A stretch of DNA of 64,000 nt from Neisseria dentiae (GTDB lineage Bacteria; Pseudomonadota; Gammaproteobacteria; Burkholderiales; Neisseriaceae), in contig NZ_CP059570.1 of assembly GCF_014055005.1 (NCBI RefSeq), forward strand, positions 930,001-994,000, written 5' to 3'. This document shows, one piece after another, positions 1 through 8,118 of this stretch. Below the pieces are notes generated by a model. It ran no database searches. It was not told where the DNA came from and saw only the letters and a list, made by a program, of their open reading frames with translations. Position numbers and translations under genes: made by a program. How positions within the stretch are numbered: position 1 is the first letter of the stretch; each line of letters begins with the position of its first letter.

Positions 1-170
1 CTCATAAATGCCGACAACACGCCGAACACGCCCACCATCATCAGCAGGTAGCCCCATTGCAGGCCGCCGCTCCACTCGCCGCCCTCTTCGCGCGATTTGC
101 TGCTTGTCGCATACAGCACCAGGCCCAAAACCAAAGCGGCCAGCGCGCCCCAAACCAAAGTATTGCTCAT
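1..170 (-). CDS. lepB: signal peptidase I, N-terminal fragment (partial)
   Basis: Runs off the left edge of the window; only the first 56 or so codons are present. The visible protein starts MSNTLVWGALAALVLGLVLY, a hydrophobic segment, followed by a charged stretch and a second hydrophobic segment (WGYLLMMVGVFGVLSAF). This two-anchor N-terminus fits the membrane anchor of type I signal peptidase, and lepA-lepB is a common gene pair. Its ATG overlaps the lepA TAA stop (TAATG), so translation is probably coupled to lepA. The catalytic Ser/Lys region lies outside the window, so identity rests on context and topology; another small membrane protein is possible. Confidence 0.6.
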   Translation of the reverse strand, partial: MSNTLVWGALAALVLGLVLYATSSKSREEGGEWSGGLQWGYLLMMVGVFGVLSAFM

Positions 171-1975
171 TATTTGTCCCCAACTTGCAGAATCGCCAAA
201 AACGCGCTCTGCGGAATTTCCACATTGCCCACCTGTTTCATACGGCGTTTACCGGCTTTTTGTTTTTCCAAGAGTTTTTTCTTACGGGTAATGTCGCCGC
301 CGTAGCATTTCGCCAGTACGTTTTTGCGCAGGGCTTTTACGGTTTCGCGGGCGATAATCTGGCTGCCGATGGCGGCCTGCACGGCAATATCGAACATTTG
401 GCGCGGAATCAGCTCGCGCATTTTCGCCGCCAGCTCGCGGCCGCGGAACACGGCGTTGGAGCGGTGCACGATCAGGCTTAAGGCATCGACTTTTTCGCCG
501 TTGACCATAATGTCGAGTTTGATTAAATCGGCGGCCTGGAATTCTTTAAACTCGTAATCCAGCGAAGCATAGCCGCGCGAGGTGGATTTGAGTTTGTCGA
601 AAAAGTCCATTACCACTTCGTTCATGGGCAAATCGTAGGTGAGCATCACCTGCCGGCCCATATACTGCATATTCTTCTGCACGCCGCGCTTTTGGTTGCA
701 CAGGGTCATCACCGCGCCCACATATTCCTGCGGCACCAGAATGGTGGCGGTGATAATCGGCTCGAAAATGGTGTCGATGCTGCCCACATCAGGCAGTTTC
801 GACGGGTTTTCCACTTCGATTTTTTCGCCGTTTTTCAGCAGCACCTCATACACCACCGTCGGCGCGGTGGTGATTAAGTCCATATCGAACTCGCGCTCCA
901 AACGCTCCTGCACGATTTCCAAGTGCAGCAGCCCCAAAAAGCCGCAGCGGAAACCGAAGCCCAATGCCTGCGACACCTCCGGCTCGAATTTCAGCGAAGC
1001 ATCGTTTAATTGCAGTTTTTCCAGCGCATCGCGCAGGGCTTCGTAGTCGTGGCTTTCCACCGGATAAAGCCCCGCAAACACCTGCGACTGCACTTCTTGG
1101 AAGCCCGGCAGCGCTTTCTCGGCAGGGTTGGCCGACAACGTGATGGTGTCGCCCACTTTGGCGGCGTGCAATTCCTTGATGCCGGTAATCAGAAAGCCCA
1201 CTTCGCCGGCCTTCAGCTCGGATTTCGGCACCGATTTGGGGGTAAACACACCCAACTGCTCCACCTGCGTTTCGGCTTTGGTGCTCATAAACAGCACTTT
1301 GTCTTTCAGTTTCAGACGGCCCTGCTTCACGCGGATCAGCATCACCACGCCTACATAGTTGTCGAACCACGAATCGATGATCATGGCTTGCAGCGGCGCA
1401 TCTTCGTCGCCCTCCGGCGCAGGGATTTTGGCCACGATTTCTTCCAGCACGTCTTCCACGCCCAAGCCGCTTTTGGCCGAGCATTGCACCGCGCCCACGG
1501 CATCGATGCCGATGATGTCTTCGATTTCCTGCGACACGCGGTCGGGGTCGGCGGCGGGCAGGTCGATTTTGTTTAAAACGGGCACCACTTCCACGCCCAA
1601 ATCAATGGCGGTGTAGCAGTTGGCCACGGTTTGCGCCTCCACTCCCTGCGAAGCGTCCACCACCAACAGCGCGCCTTCGCAGGCGGAAAGCGAACGGGAA
1701 ACTTCGTAAGAAAAATCAACGTGTCCGGGCGTGTCGATTAAGTTGAGCAGATAAGTTTGCCCGTCGCGCGCTTTGTAGTTGAGGGCGGCGGTTTGCGCCT
1801 TGATGGTGATGCCGCGCTCTTTTTCGATGTCCATCGAATCAAGCACCTGCGTACTCATTTCGCGCATTTCCAAACCGCCGCAATATTGGATAAAGCGGTC
1901 GGCCAGCGTGGATTTTCCGTGGTCGATGTGGGCAATAATAGAAAAGTTTCTGATGTTTTTCATTGAGTTAGACAT
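170..1975 (-). CDS. lepA: elongation factor 4 (LepA), back-translocating GTPase
   Basis: Ribosome-bound GTPase of the translation factor superfamily. Visible motifs: G1 AHIDHGKS (residues 15-22), DTPGH and NKID of the GTPase core, and the family-specific basic C-terminus with AKCYGGDITRKKKLLEKQK. The 601-residue length matches the family (about 597-600). An upstream in-frame ATG at 2020 would add 15 residues that translate an uptake sequence and is rejected; 1975 is preferred because a short GAG lies about 5 bases upstream, although the conserved family start MKNIRNF begins at 1963. First gene of a lepA-lepB unit; an uptake sequence lies just upstream at about 1996-2007. Confidence 0.95.
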   Translation of the reverse strand: MSNSMKNIRNFSIIAHIDHGKSTLADRFIQYCGGLEMREMSTQVLDSMDIEKERGITIKAQTAALNYKARDGQTYLLNLIDTPGHVDFSYEVSRSLSACEGALLVVDASQGVEAQTVANCYTAIDLGVEVVPVLNKIDLPAADPDRVSQEIEDIIGIDAVGAVQCSAKSGLGVEDVLEEIVAKIPAPEGDEDAPLQAMIIDSWFDNYVGVVMLIRVKQGRLKLKDKVLFMSTKAETQVEQLGVFTPKSVPKSELKAGEVGFLITGIKELHAAKVGDTITLSANPAEKALPGFQEVQSQVFAGLYPVESHDYEALRDALEKLQLNDASLKFEPEVSQALGFGFRCGFLGLLHLEIVQERLEREFDMDLITTAPTVVYEVLLKNGEKIEVENPSKLPDVGSIDTIFEPIITATILVPQEYVGAVMTLCNQKRGVQKNMQYMGRQVMLTYDLPMNEVVMDFFDKLKSTSRGYASLDYEFKEFQAADLIKLDIMVNGEKVDALSLIVHRSNAVFRGRELAAKMRELIPRQMFDIAVQAAIGSQIIARETVKALRKNVLAKCYGGDITRKKKLLEKQKAGKRRMKQVGNVEIPQSAFLAILQVGDK

Positions 1976-2163
1976 ACTGCTCGTTATTCTTGGAAGGCCG
2001 TCTGAAAAGGGTTTGTCCAACCGGGCAAAACGAAAATCAAATAGCTGCGTATTTTAGCCGAAAAATACGGTTTCGGCTAATTTTGCTATATGTTAAGTGG
2101 AAGTAGCTTAAATGGAAGTAGTTATTTTTGATCTAAACTAAACTTGTTTATTGGTAGCAGTTG

Positions 2164-3669
2164 TTATTGTACCCACGGGGCGTCATAATCGGTTTTGGCG
2201 TTTTTGTCGGGCAGTTGCGGCCCTTCGCCCACAAACCACACGGGCGGATAAACTTTTTCGGCGGGCTGTGCCGGTTGTGCCGAAAAGTCTTCCAGCAGGC
2301 GCTTGTATTCGCCGGATTGCTGCAACAGGGCGCGTGCGGCGGATTTCAAATCGTTGATGTCGTTGTGGGGCAGGTAAAACGTGGTGGGGATGTTCAACAC
2401 GTTTTTACGCAGCTGCGATTCGGGCAGATCGCGCAGATTGAGGCTCACGAAATACATACTGCGCTTTTTGCCGTCGGGCTGTTTGGCGGCGTTTTCGTTC
2501 CATTGGTCGGCAAAAGCGCGGAAGCGCCGCAGCGATTCCTGCGAATATTTGTCGATGGGAATATCGACGATGGCGGCCACCACGTCGGCAAAGCCCGGGA
2601 TGGCGGGCGATTGATCGATACGGCTGGCAATCTGGTTTTGCGCGTTTACGTTGATAATCACGATGCGGCGGATATTTTCTGCGGTTACTTGTTTTTGCAG
2701 GGCTTCGCTGGAGCGTGTGTCAACGATATCCAACACGCCGCGCAGGCCGAGGTTGTCGGTGAGGCCGCCGTCGAGCAGGTGGATATACGGGCGTTTGGTG
2801 CTGTCGTTATATTGGCTGTGGTAAGTGCGGGTAAGCTCTTGGAGGGTTTGCTGCTGCAATTTGCCCACTTTGTCGTTGGTTAACGTGTATCGCAGGCGTT
2901 CGGGCAACACATAGCCGCAGTTGCCGCCGTTGTTGTTGAGCGTAATCGGGCTGAAAATCAGCGGCACGGCGCTGGAGGCGGCCACGGCGCGGGCGATGCG
3001 CAAATCGGACAGGTTCAGGCACATGGCGTCGAAGTGTTCCTGAATAAAATCCAAGCGGCTGCCCGCCGCCATATCGGTGGCGGAAATAACGGCAAACGGG
3101 CCTTTGCGGCGTTTGTCGAGATCGTCGAACGTGGCGTCGCGAAAGAGGGTGTTTTCAAACTGTTCTTGCAGCAGGTCGCCGCGGCCGTATTCGGGCGAGG
3201 TGAGGCGGGGCAGGTTGGCAAACGAAAATACCTGTTTGGTAAACTGGCGCTGGAAATTCTGCTTTAAGAAGCGGCGTTCAAACGCGGGAACGGTTTCTTT
3301 GCCGTGCAGCGAAAAATAAGCCGCCAGCACCGAACCGCCCGAAACGCCGTAAACCAAATCGACGCTTTCGAGCAGGCTTTGCTCTTTGCCGCCGAAATTG
3401 ATTTTCTGGCGGTTCAACTCTTCCAACACGCCATAGCCCAAAGCCGCCGCCCGCGTGCCGCCGCCGGAAAACATCAGCACCACGAAAGTATCGTCGGCTC
3501 TGGCGCTGTCGAAGTTTTTTTCGAGGCGGTAGCCTTTTTCGGTGTCGACGGTTTGAATGGTTTGCAGGGGTTGGTATTGCACCAGTGCGCACGACGACAT
3601 CAAAAAAGCGGCCGATGCGGCCAGATATTTTTTCAGGCCGTCTGAAAAGCGCATATGCTTGCCCGTCAT
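2164..3669 (-). CDS. patatin-like phospholipase, predicted lipoprotein
   Basis: A 501-residue patatin-fold lipid acyl hydrolase. The glycine-rich oxyanion motif SGGGTRAA is at 68-75, the nucleophile elbow GVSGG places Ser110, and the DGG motif places Asp300, completing the Ser-Asp dyad. The N-terminus reads as a lipoprotein signal ending LMSSC with Cys27 as lipidation site, so the enzyme is probably anchored in the outer or inner membrane. Start 3669 (ATG) is preceded by GGA; a later ATG at 3654 overlaps an uptake sequence that encodes RFSDGL, and either could be used. The longer reading frame to 3852 overlaps plsY and is rejected. Substrate cannot be read from the sequence. Confidence 0.85.
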   Translation of the reverse strand: MTGKHMRFSDGLKKYLAASAAFLMSSCALVQYQPLQTIQTVDTEKGYRLEKNFDSARADDTFVVLMFSGGGTRAAALGYGVLEELNRQKINFGGKEQSLLESVDLVYGVSGGSVLAAYFSLHGKETVPAFERRFLKQNFQRQFTKQVFSFANLPRLTSPEYGRGDLLQEQFENTLFRDATFDDLDKRRKGPFAVISATDMAAGSRLDFIQEHFDAMCLNLSDLRIARAVAASSAVPLIFSPITLNNNGGNCGYVLPERLRYTLTNDKVGKLQQQTLQELTRTYHSQYNDSTKRPYIHLLDGGLTDNLGLRGVLDIVDTRSSEALQKQVTAENIRRIVIINVNAQNQIASRIDQSPAIPGFADVVAAIVDIPIDKYSQESLRRFRAFADQWNENAAKQPDGKKRSMYFVSLNLRDLPESQLRKNVLNIPTTFYLPHNDINDLKSAARALLQQSGEYKRLLEDFSAQPAQPAEKVYPPVWFVGEGPQLPDKNAKTDYDAPWVQ

Positions 3670-3693
3670 TTCGTTCCGTATCCTTTGAATCAA

Positions 3694-3720
3694 ATATAAA
3701 AAAGCAGCCCGGGCTGCTTT
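3694..3720 (-). terminator. intrinsic terminator downstream of plsY
   Basis: Perfect palindrome AAAGCAGCCCGGGCTGCTTT at 3701-3720, followed on the minus strand by a run of T. It sits between the plsY stop and the start of the patatin gene, so it should separate the two transcripts. It is not built from uptake sequences, unlike most terminators here. Confidence 0.8.
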
Positions 3721-3730
3721 GTACTTGGTT

Positions 3731-4363
3731 TTATTCGCTTTCTTTATCCGGTTGTTGCCCGGCTGCTTTTTCACCGATTTTTCCTTCTTTTCCGCCCAAC
3801 AGGTTGCTGATGTTGCTTTTATGCCGGTAAAGCACCAAAAGGGCGATAACAACCGTCGACAAAACCCACGAAGGGTAGGGCATAAAGAAATAAGCCGCCA
3901 GCGGGCTGATAACGGTGGCCGCCAGCGCCGCCAGTGAAGACACTTTAAAGCCGAAAGCCATCACCAGCCACACGGCGGCGCAAACCAAAGCGGTCGGCCA
4001 TGATAATGCGAGCAGCACACCCAAAGCGGTGGCCACGCCTTTGCCGCCTTTGAAGTTGAAAAACACCGGCCACATATGCCCCACCAGCGCGGCCACGGCA
4101 ACCAAAGCAATGGTAGCGGAGTCCAGCCCGAGCGGCTCTTGCAGCCATTTTGCCAGCAGCACGGCAACCAAGCCTTTGAGTGCATCGCCCAACAGGGTTA
4201 AGGCCGCCGCTTTTTTCTTGCCGCTGCGTAAAACATTGGTGGCGCCGGGGTTGCCCGAGCCGTAGGTGCGCGGGTCGGCCATGCCGTAAAATTTTGACAC
4301 AATCACCGCAAAAGAAAGCGAGCCGATTACATAACCGGCTGTTACAACCAAGAAATTAAACAT
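3731..4363 (-). CDS. plsY: glycerol-3-phosphate acyltransferase PlsY
   Basis: Integral inner-membrane enzyme that transfers acyl groups from acyl-phosphate to glycerol-3-phosphate, the first step of phospholipid synthesis. The 210-residue protein has several hydrophobic helices, the family motif GSGNPGATNVLR near residue 35-46, and the second glycine-rich motif FKGGKGVATALG. Start MFNFLVV at 4363 matches the usual length; the longer frame to 4570 runs into folB on the other strand. It has its own terminator downstream and lies divergent from folB. Confidence 0.95.
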   Translation of the reverse strand: MFNFLVVTAGYVIGSLSFAVIVSKFYGMADPRTYGSGNPGATNVLRSGKKKAAALTLLGDALKGLVAVLLAKWLQEPLGLDSATIALVAVAALVGHMWPVFFNFKGGKGVATALGVLLALSWPTALVCAAVWLVMAFGFKVSSLAALAATVISPLAAYFFMPYPSWVLSTVVIALLVLYRHKSNISNLLGGKEGKIGEKAAGQQPDKESE

Positions 4364-4424
4364 TACAGCAACTTTTGTTTTAGAATGGAAAACTGATTTT
4401 AACGTGAAAACAGCGCAACTGAAA

Positions 4425-4775
4425 ATGGATAAAATTTTTTTACACGGCATGAAAGCCGAAACCTTGATCGGCGTGTATGACTGGGAGCGCGAGCAGCCGC
4501 AAACCCTGCTGTTGGATCTGGTTGTCGGTGTGCCCGAAAAATCGGGTGCCGGCGACGACATCAGCAACACCGTGCATTATGCCGACGTGTGCGAAGCCGT
4601 GCGCGCCAGCCTGAAAAACCAGCGTTTTTTACTGCTCGAAGCATTGGCGGAGCACGTTGCCGATTTGGTGTTGTCCGACTTCGGCGCACAATGGGTGAAG
4701 GTGAAGATTGTGAAACCCGGCATTCTGCCCGATGTGCGCGAAGTGGGTGTGGAAATCGAACGCAGCGTCGATTGA
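4425..4775 (+). CDS. folB: dihydroneopterin aldolase
   Basis: Cleaves 7,8-dihydroneopterin to 6-hydroxymethyl-dihydropterin and glycolaldehyde in folate biosynthesis. The 116-residue protein starts MDKIFLHGMKAETLIGVYDW, carries LLLEALAEHVADLV in the middle and VKIVKPG with the conserved lysine near the C-terminus, and ends near the family's usual length. An upstream GTG at 4404 would add seven residues but the conserved family start is the ATG at 4425. Divergent from plsY with only about 60 bases between starts. Confidence 0.93.
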   Translation: MDKIFLHGMKAETLIGVYDWEREQPQTLLLDLVVGVPEKSGAGDDISNTVHYADVCEAVRASLKNQRFLLLEALAEHVADLVLSDFGAQWVKVKIVKPGILPDVREVGVEIERSVD

Positions 4776-4916
4776 AAACAAAATAACCGTTTTTCAGACG
4801 GCCTTTGCTCGATTTTCACGGTGCGCCATACTCGGGCTGCTCTTTAAGTTTGCCGGCCGTCTGAAAACAACACCGTATTATAATTATACTTACCGCTTTT
4901 ACAGATTCTCCTGCCT

Positions 4917-5540
4917 ATGAATACCCAGCCGCATCCGATACAAACCGTTACCTTGGCCTTTACCGGCGCATCGGGCATGCCCTACGGCATCCGCCTGCTC
5001 GAGTGCCTGCTGCAAAGCGGTAAAACCGTGTGGTTGCTGTATTCCCAAGCCGCGCAGGTGGTGGCGCAGCAGGAGGCGAACCTTGCCCTGCCTTCGTCGC
5101 CTGCCGCCTGTCAGGCGTTGTTGTGCGAAAAATACGGCGTTTCGGCGCAGCAATTGCGGGTGTTCGGCAAAGACGAATGGTTTGCGCCGCCGGCTTCGGG
5201 CACCAACCCTGCCGATGCCATGATTATCTGCCCGGCCAGCATGGGTGTTGTGGCGGCGGTGGCGCACGGCACTTCCGACCATTTGATCGAACGCGCCGCG
5301 GATGTGTGCCTGAAAGAGCGCCGCCCGCTGGTGGTGGTGCCGCGCGAAGCGCCGCTGTCGGCCCTGCATCTTGAAAACCTGCTCGCCCTTGCCCGTTTGG
5401 GCGCGGTTATCCTGCCGCCTTCGCCCGGGTTTTACCACCACCCGCAGTCGGTTGCCGATTTGGTGGATTTTGTGGTGGCGCGCATTCTCGACCAGTTGCG
5501 CATACCGCATACACTGATGCCGAAATGGGGAGAAAAATAA
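4917..5540 (+). CDS. ubiX: flavin prenyltransferase UbiX
   Basis: Makes prenylated FMN, the cofactor of the UbiD decarboxylase in ubiquinone synthesis. The 207-residue protein has the flavoprotein motif FTGASGMPYG at 15-24, a mid-domain CPASMG segment and the C-terminal signature SPGFYHHPQSVADLVDF. An uptake sequence lies upstream at about 4855-4865, and an AT-rich TATAAT-like hexamer sits at 4879-4884, without a convincing -35 partner. A 26-codon open frame starts one base after the stop. Confidence 0.93.
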   Translation: MNTQPHPIQTVTLAFTGASGMPYGIRLLECLLQSGKTVWLLYSQAAQVVAQQEANLALPSSPAACQALLCEKYGVSAQQLRVFGKDEWFAPPASGTNPADAMIICPASMGVVAAVAHGTSDHLIERAADVCLKERRPLVVVPREAPLSALHLENLLALARLGAVILPPSPGFYHHPQSVADLVDFVVARILDQLRIPHTLMPKWGEK

Positions 5541-5541
5541 A

Positions 5542-5622
5542 ATGGAAGCATTACAACAACTTATCGCCATGATTGCTGCATTTGCGCAATGGATATTGAC
5601 AATTCTCGACGCTTTGTTTTAA
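5542..5622 (+). CDS. possible 26-residue hydrophobic peptide
   Basis: Unrecognised short frame beginning one base after the ubiX stop. It starts MEALQQLIAMIAAF and ends ILTILDALF; helical-wheel reading gives an amphipathic to hydrophobic helix with a single Trp and almost no charge. GGGGAG overlapping the end of ubiX lies about 11 bases upstream and could act as a ribosome binding site, so translation coupled to ubiX is plausible. The frame is followed directly by the leader peptide at 5633. Could be a small membrane peptide or chance; no homologue is recalled. Confidence 0.4.
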   Translation: MEALQQLIAMIAAFAQWILTILDALF

Positions 5623-5632
5623 ATTGCCGCCC

Positions 5633-5713
5633 ATGAACACTTCAAACATTCGCCCCTTTGCTTATTTTTATTGGTACCACACAAACGTGCGGTACTTTTT
5701 TGCGCTTGTCTGA
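5633..5713 (+). CDS. aromatic-rich leader peptide (attenuator)
   Basis: A 26-codon frame whose centre reads PFAYFYWYH and whose end reads RYFFALV: 4 Tyr, 5 Phe and 1 Trp among 26 residues. The codon run at 5657-5677 abuts and enters a hairpin (5674-5695) followed by six T, and a second hairpin plus T-run follows the stop at 5748-5776. Clustered codons for one amino-acid class beside terminators is the classical layout of transcription attenuation, as in pheA, pheST and trp leaders. The gene downstream is of unknown function, so the regulated pathway is inferred only as aromatic amino-acid related. Confidence 0.65.
   Translation: MNTSNIRPFAYFYWYHTNVRYFFALV
5674..5701 (+). terminator. hairpin with T-run inside the leader frame
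   Basis: GTACCACAC pairs with GTGCGGTAC around an AAAC loop (eight pairs of nine, one A-C mismatch), immediately followed by six T at 5696-5701. It lies inside the leader peptide codons, so a translating or stalled ribosome would block it. This is the expected geometry of a translation-dependent terminator. Confidence 0.6.
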
Positions 5714-5747
5714 AATGCCAGATAAACTTTAAGCAAACGCGAAACAG

Positions 5748-5776
5748 AGCCGCCCGAATTTTCAGGCGGCTTTTTG
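5748..5776 (+). terminator. second attenuator terminator
   Basis: AGCCGCC (5748-5754) pairs with GGCGGCT (5765-5771) around a ten-base loop and is followed by TTTTTG. It lies between the leader stop and the start of the unknown gene at 5835. A GCCGCC copy also occurs at about 5626-5631 and at 5792-5797, so alternative pairings are possible. Confidence 0.65.
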
Positions 5777-5834
5777 TTGGTTTTGAAAATCCGCCGCCTG
5801 TAAACAGATGAAAAACACCGAACAGGAGCAAAAC

Positions 5835-6371
5835 ATGAAAACCGCCGCCTTACACACCGCCCAAACACAACCTGCCGCCTTGCACCGCTGCCATCTGATT
5901 GTTGACGGCAACACCCACCGCAGCGATTTATGCGCCACCGGGCTGCCGCAAACCGACGGTATCCAAGTGAGCGAGGCATTGTTGCCGCAAATCCGCACCG
6001 TTGCCACACTGATTGCCGCCATGCGCCATGATTTCGACAGCCGCAGCCCGGACGTGTTTACCGAAGAAGCCGATTGGTTCGCTGCCCGCATCATTGTTTT
6101 GGGCGTGCGCCGCTTTCATCTCGACGTTACCCTCACGCCTATGCTCAAACTGGCCAACCGCCGCGCCACCGCTTTTGCCGCCCGCCACAAACTGCCGTTT
6201 GTTCCCGCCGAAATCCGTATGAGTTTGCACGCAGGCCGCCCCGCCAACCTGCTGATTGCCGAAACCGAATTGAGCATGAGCGATTGCGGCAACATCGTTG
6301 CCAACAGTTTGGCATTGAAAAACCGCCTGCCTGCTTTTGGCATGCCGCACCTGAAAAGCGGCGGTGTTTGA
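5835..6371 (+). CDS. protein of unknown function behind an aromatic leader
   Basis: A 178-residue soluble protein that I do not recognise. No signal peptide or membrane segment is apparent. It contains an acidic central stretch (DSRSPDVFTEEADWF), a basic helix (LANRRATAFAARHKLPF) and two or three conserved-looking Cys/His positions, but no named motif. Start 5835 is chosen because AGGAG lies six bases upstream; the ATG at 5808 has no such site. It is the only gene directly downstream of the aromatic leader peptide and its two terminators, so its expression probably depends on amino-acid supply. An uptake sequence and corA follow. Confidence 0.7.
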   Translation: MKTAALHTAQTQPAALHRCHLIVDGNTHRSDLCATGLPQTDGIQVSEALLPQIRTVATLIAAMRHDFDSRSPDVFTEEADWFAARIIVLGVRRFHLDVTLTPMLKLANRRATAFAARHKLPFVPAEIRMSLHAGRPANLLIAETELSMSDCGNIVANSLALKNRLPAFGMPHLKSGGV

Positions 6372-6487
6372 TAGGCACCATAGCCGCAGTTAATCGGAAT
6401 CGACATCTTCCGGCCGGGCGGGTATAAAGGCATAAAACAGCCGCTTTGCCGTAACGGCGTAACACGCGGTTTTTCAGACGGCCTTTG

Positions 6488-7567
6488 ATGATGCAACCGA
6501 TTATGACCGATACCACCGTTTCCACACTTTTTCCGCCCGCCGAAGGCGCGGTGCCGCGCAGCGATATTTCCGACGTGCCGCAACACGCGCTGCACCAAAC
6601 CGTTTATTCGGCCGGCAGTTTTTTCCAAGCAGATTTTCTGCCTCAGGAAGATGCGGCCGGGCTGCATGTTCCCGCAGCCGGCGAAACCAACTGGCTGCAT
6701 TTTGTCGGCATCAACGATATCAATGTGCTCAAGCCGCTGCTGGCACCTTACGAGATTCACGATTTGGTGCTGGAAGACATTCTCAGCCGCAAACAGCGCC
6801 CTAAAATCGAGGATTACGGCCACTATGTTTTTATTGCCGCGCGGGTGTACCAATACACCGCAGGCAAGCTGCAATCGGATCAGGTTTACCTGATTGCAGG
6901 CCAAGATTTCGTGTTCACCTTTCAACAGCGTCCGCTGGGGTTGTTTGGCAGCATCCGCAAGCAGATGGCCGACAGCCGCTGCGATATCCGCAACAAGCCC
7001 GCCGCTTTTCTCGCCTACCGCATTATCGACCGCCTGATAGACGATTATTTCATCACGCTCAACCAATACGACCACCGCGTCGAAGCCATAGACAAAACCC
7101 TGTTTAACGCCAACATCGACAACAACGAGCTGCTCGGACGCATCCACCGCCTCAAGCGCGATGCCGTGCGCCTGCGCCGCACCCTGCAACCGCTGCGCGA
7201 TGTACTTTACCGTTTGGCACACGGCGATTTCACCATTTTTCAGGGCGAAGCGGGCATTTATTTGCGCGATGTGTATGACCACACCGTGCAGTTAACCGAA
7301 TCTTTGGATGCCTCGCGCGATACCGTTGTGGGCATGATGGACGTGCATTTGTCGTTTCAATCCAACCGTTTGAACCAGCAGATGCGCGTGTTGACCGTGA
7401 TTACCATTCTGTTTATGCCGCTAACCGTGATCACCGGTATTTACGGTATGAATTTCGACAATATGCCCGAACTGCATTGGCGTTACGGCTATTTTATGGT
7501 GCTCGGCCTGATGGCCTTGGTGATTGTGGGCCTGTTAACCTTTTTCTCACGCAAAAAATGGCTGTAG
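6488..7567 (+). CDS. corA: CorA-family magnesium/cobalt transporter
   Basis: Divalent cation channel of the inner membrane, about 359 residues. The long N-terminal soluble domain contains the helical segment around LNQYDHRVEAIDKTLF, and the C-terminus has two transmembrane helices separated by the diagnostic YGMN motif (TGIYGMNFDNMPE), ending with the basic tail FFSRKKWL. Several starts are possible (ATG 6488, 6491 or 6503); none has a good ribosome binding site, and an uptake sequence lies immediately upstream. The first 50 residues are variable, so the start is uncertain. Confidence 0.93.
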   Translation: MMQPIMTDTTVSTLFPPAEGAVPRSDISDVPQHALHQTVYSAGSFFQADFLPQEDAAGLHVPAAGETNWLHFVGINDINVLKPLLAPYEIHDLVLEDILSRKQRPKIEDYGHYVFIAARVYQYTAGKLQSDQVYLIAGQDFVFTFQQRPLGLFGSIRKQMADSRCDIRNKPAAFLAYRIIDRLIDDYFITLNQYDHRVEAIDKTLFNANIDNNELLGRIHRLKRDAVRLRRTLQPLRDVLYRLAHGDFTIFQGEAGIYLRDVYDHTVQLTESLDASRDTVVGMMDVHLSFQSNRLNQQMRVLTVITILFMPLTVITGIYGMNFDNMPELHWRYGYFMVLGLMALVIVGLLTFFSRKKWL

Positions 7568-7604
7568 GTTTTTTCAGACGGCCTCAGATACAAGAAAGCA
7601 CAAT

Positions 7605-8099
7605 ATGAACACACACTCTGCAACAGAATTCCAACATGAATTACAGATGTCGGTATTGATGACGCCCGACATGGCAAATTTCAGCGGCAACGTGCACGGC
7701 GGCGACCTGCTCAAACTGCTCGACCAAGTGGCCTATGCCTGCGCCAGCCGCTACAGCGGCCACTACTGCGTAACCCTTTCGGTGGACAAAGTTACCTTCA
7801 AAGAGCCGATTTATGTGGGCGAACTGGTTACTTTTTTAGCCAGCGTCAACCATGTCGGCCGCACCTCGATGGAAGTGGGCATACGTGTGGAAGCGCAGAA
7901 TATCCGCGAACGCACCGTGCGCCACACCAACAGCTGTTATTTCACCATGGTGGCGGTGGAAGACGGCAAGCCCGTGCCCGTGCCGCCGTTGGAATTGAAA
8001 ACCGAGCAGCAGCGCTGCCGTTTCGAGGCGGCCGAACAGCGCAAAGCCCTGCGCCTTCAAGCGGGCAGTATGCCCGGTTGCAACGCCTGCGGGGAGTAA
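7605..8099 (+). CDS. acyl-CoA thioesterase (hotdog fold, YciA/BFIT type)
   Basis: Hydrolyses acyl-CoA to free fatty acid and CoA. The 164-residue protein contains FSGNVHGGDLLKLLDQVAY; by alignment with the characterised meningococcal enzyme the catalytic pair corresponds to Asn25 or a neighbouring Asn, and Asp40. The hotdog core continues through VTLSVDKVTFKEPIYVGE. The short C-terminus ends CNACGE, an unusual Cys-rich tail. Start ATG at 7605 follows an uptake sequence at about 7574-7584 and a weak AGAAAG. It stands alone between corA and the fumarate reductase region. Confidence 0.9.
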   Translation: MNTHSATEFQHELQMSVLMTPDMANFSGNVHGGDLLKLLDQVAYACASRYSGHYCVTLSVDKVTFKEPIYVGELVTFLASVNHVGRTSMEVGIRVEAQNIRERTVRHTNSCYFTMVAVEDGKPVPVPPLELKTEQQRCRFEAAEQRKALRLQAGSMPGCNACGE

Positions 8100-8118
8100 T
8101 AGCCGCCCCGCTTTAAAA

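Noticed and set aside
1976..2020. Upstream start of lepA
   Set aside because: The extra residues translate an uptake sequence (FSDGL) and do not fit the family start, so the later ATG is used.
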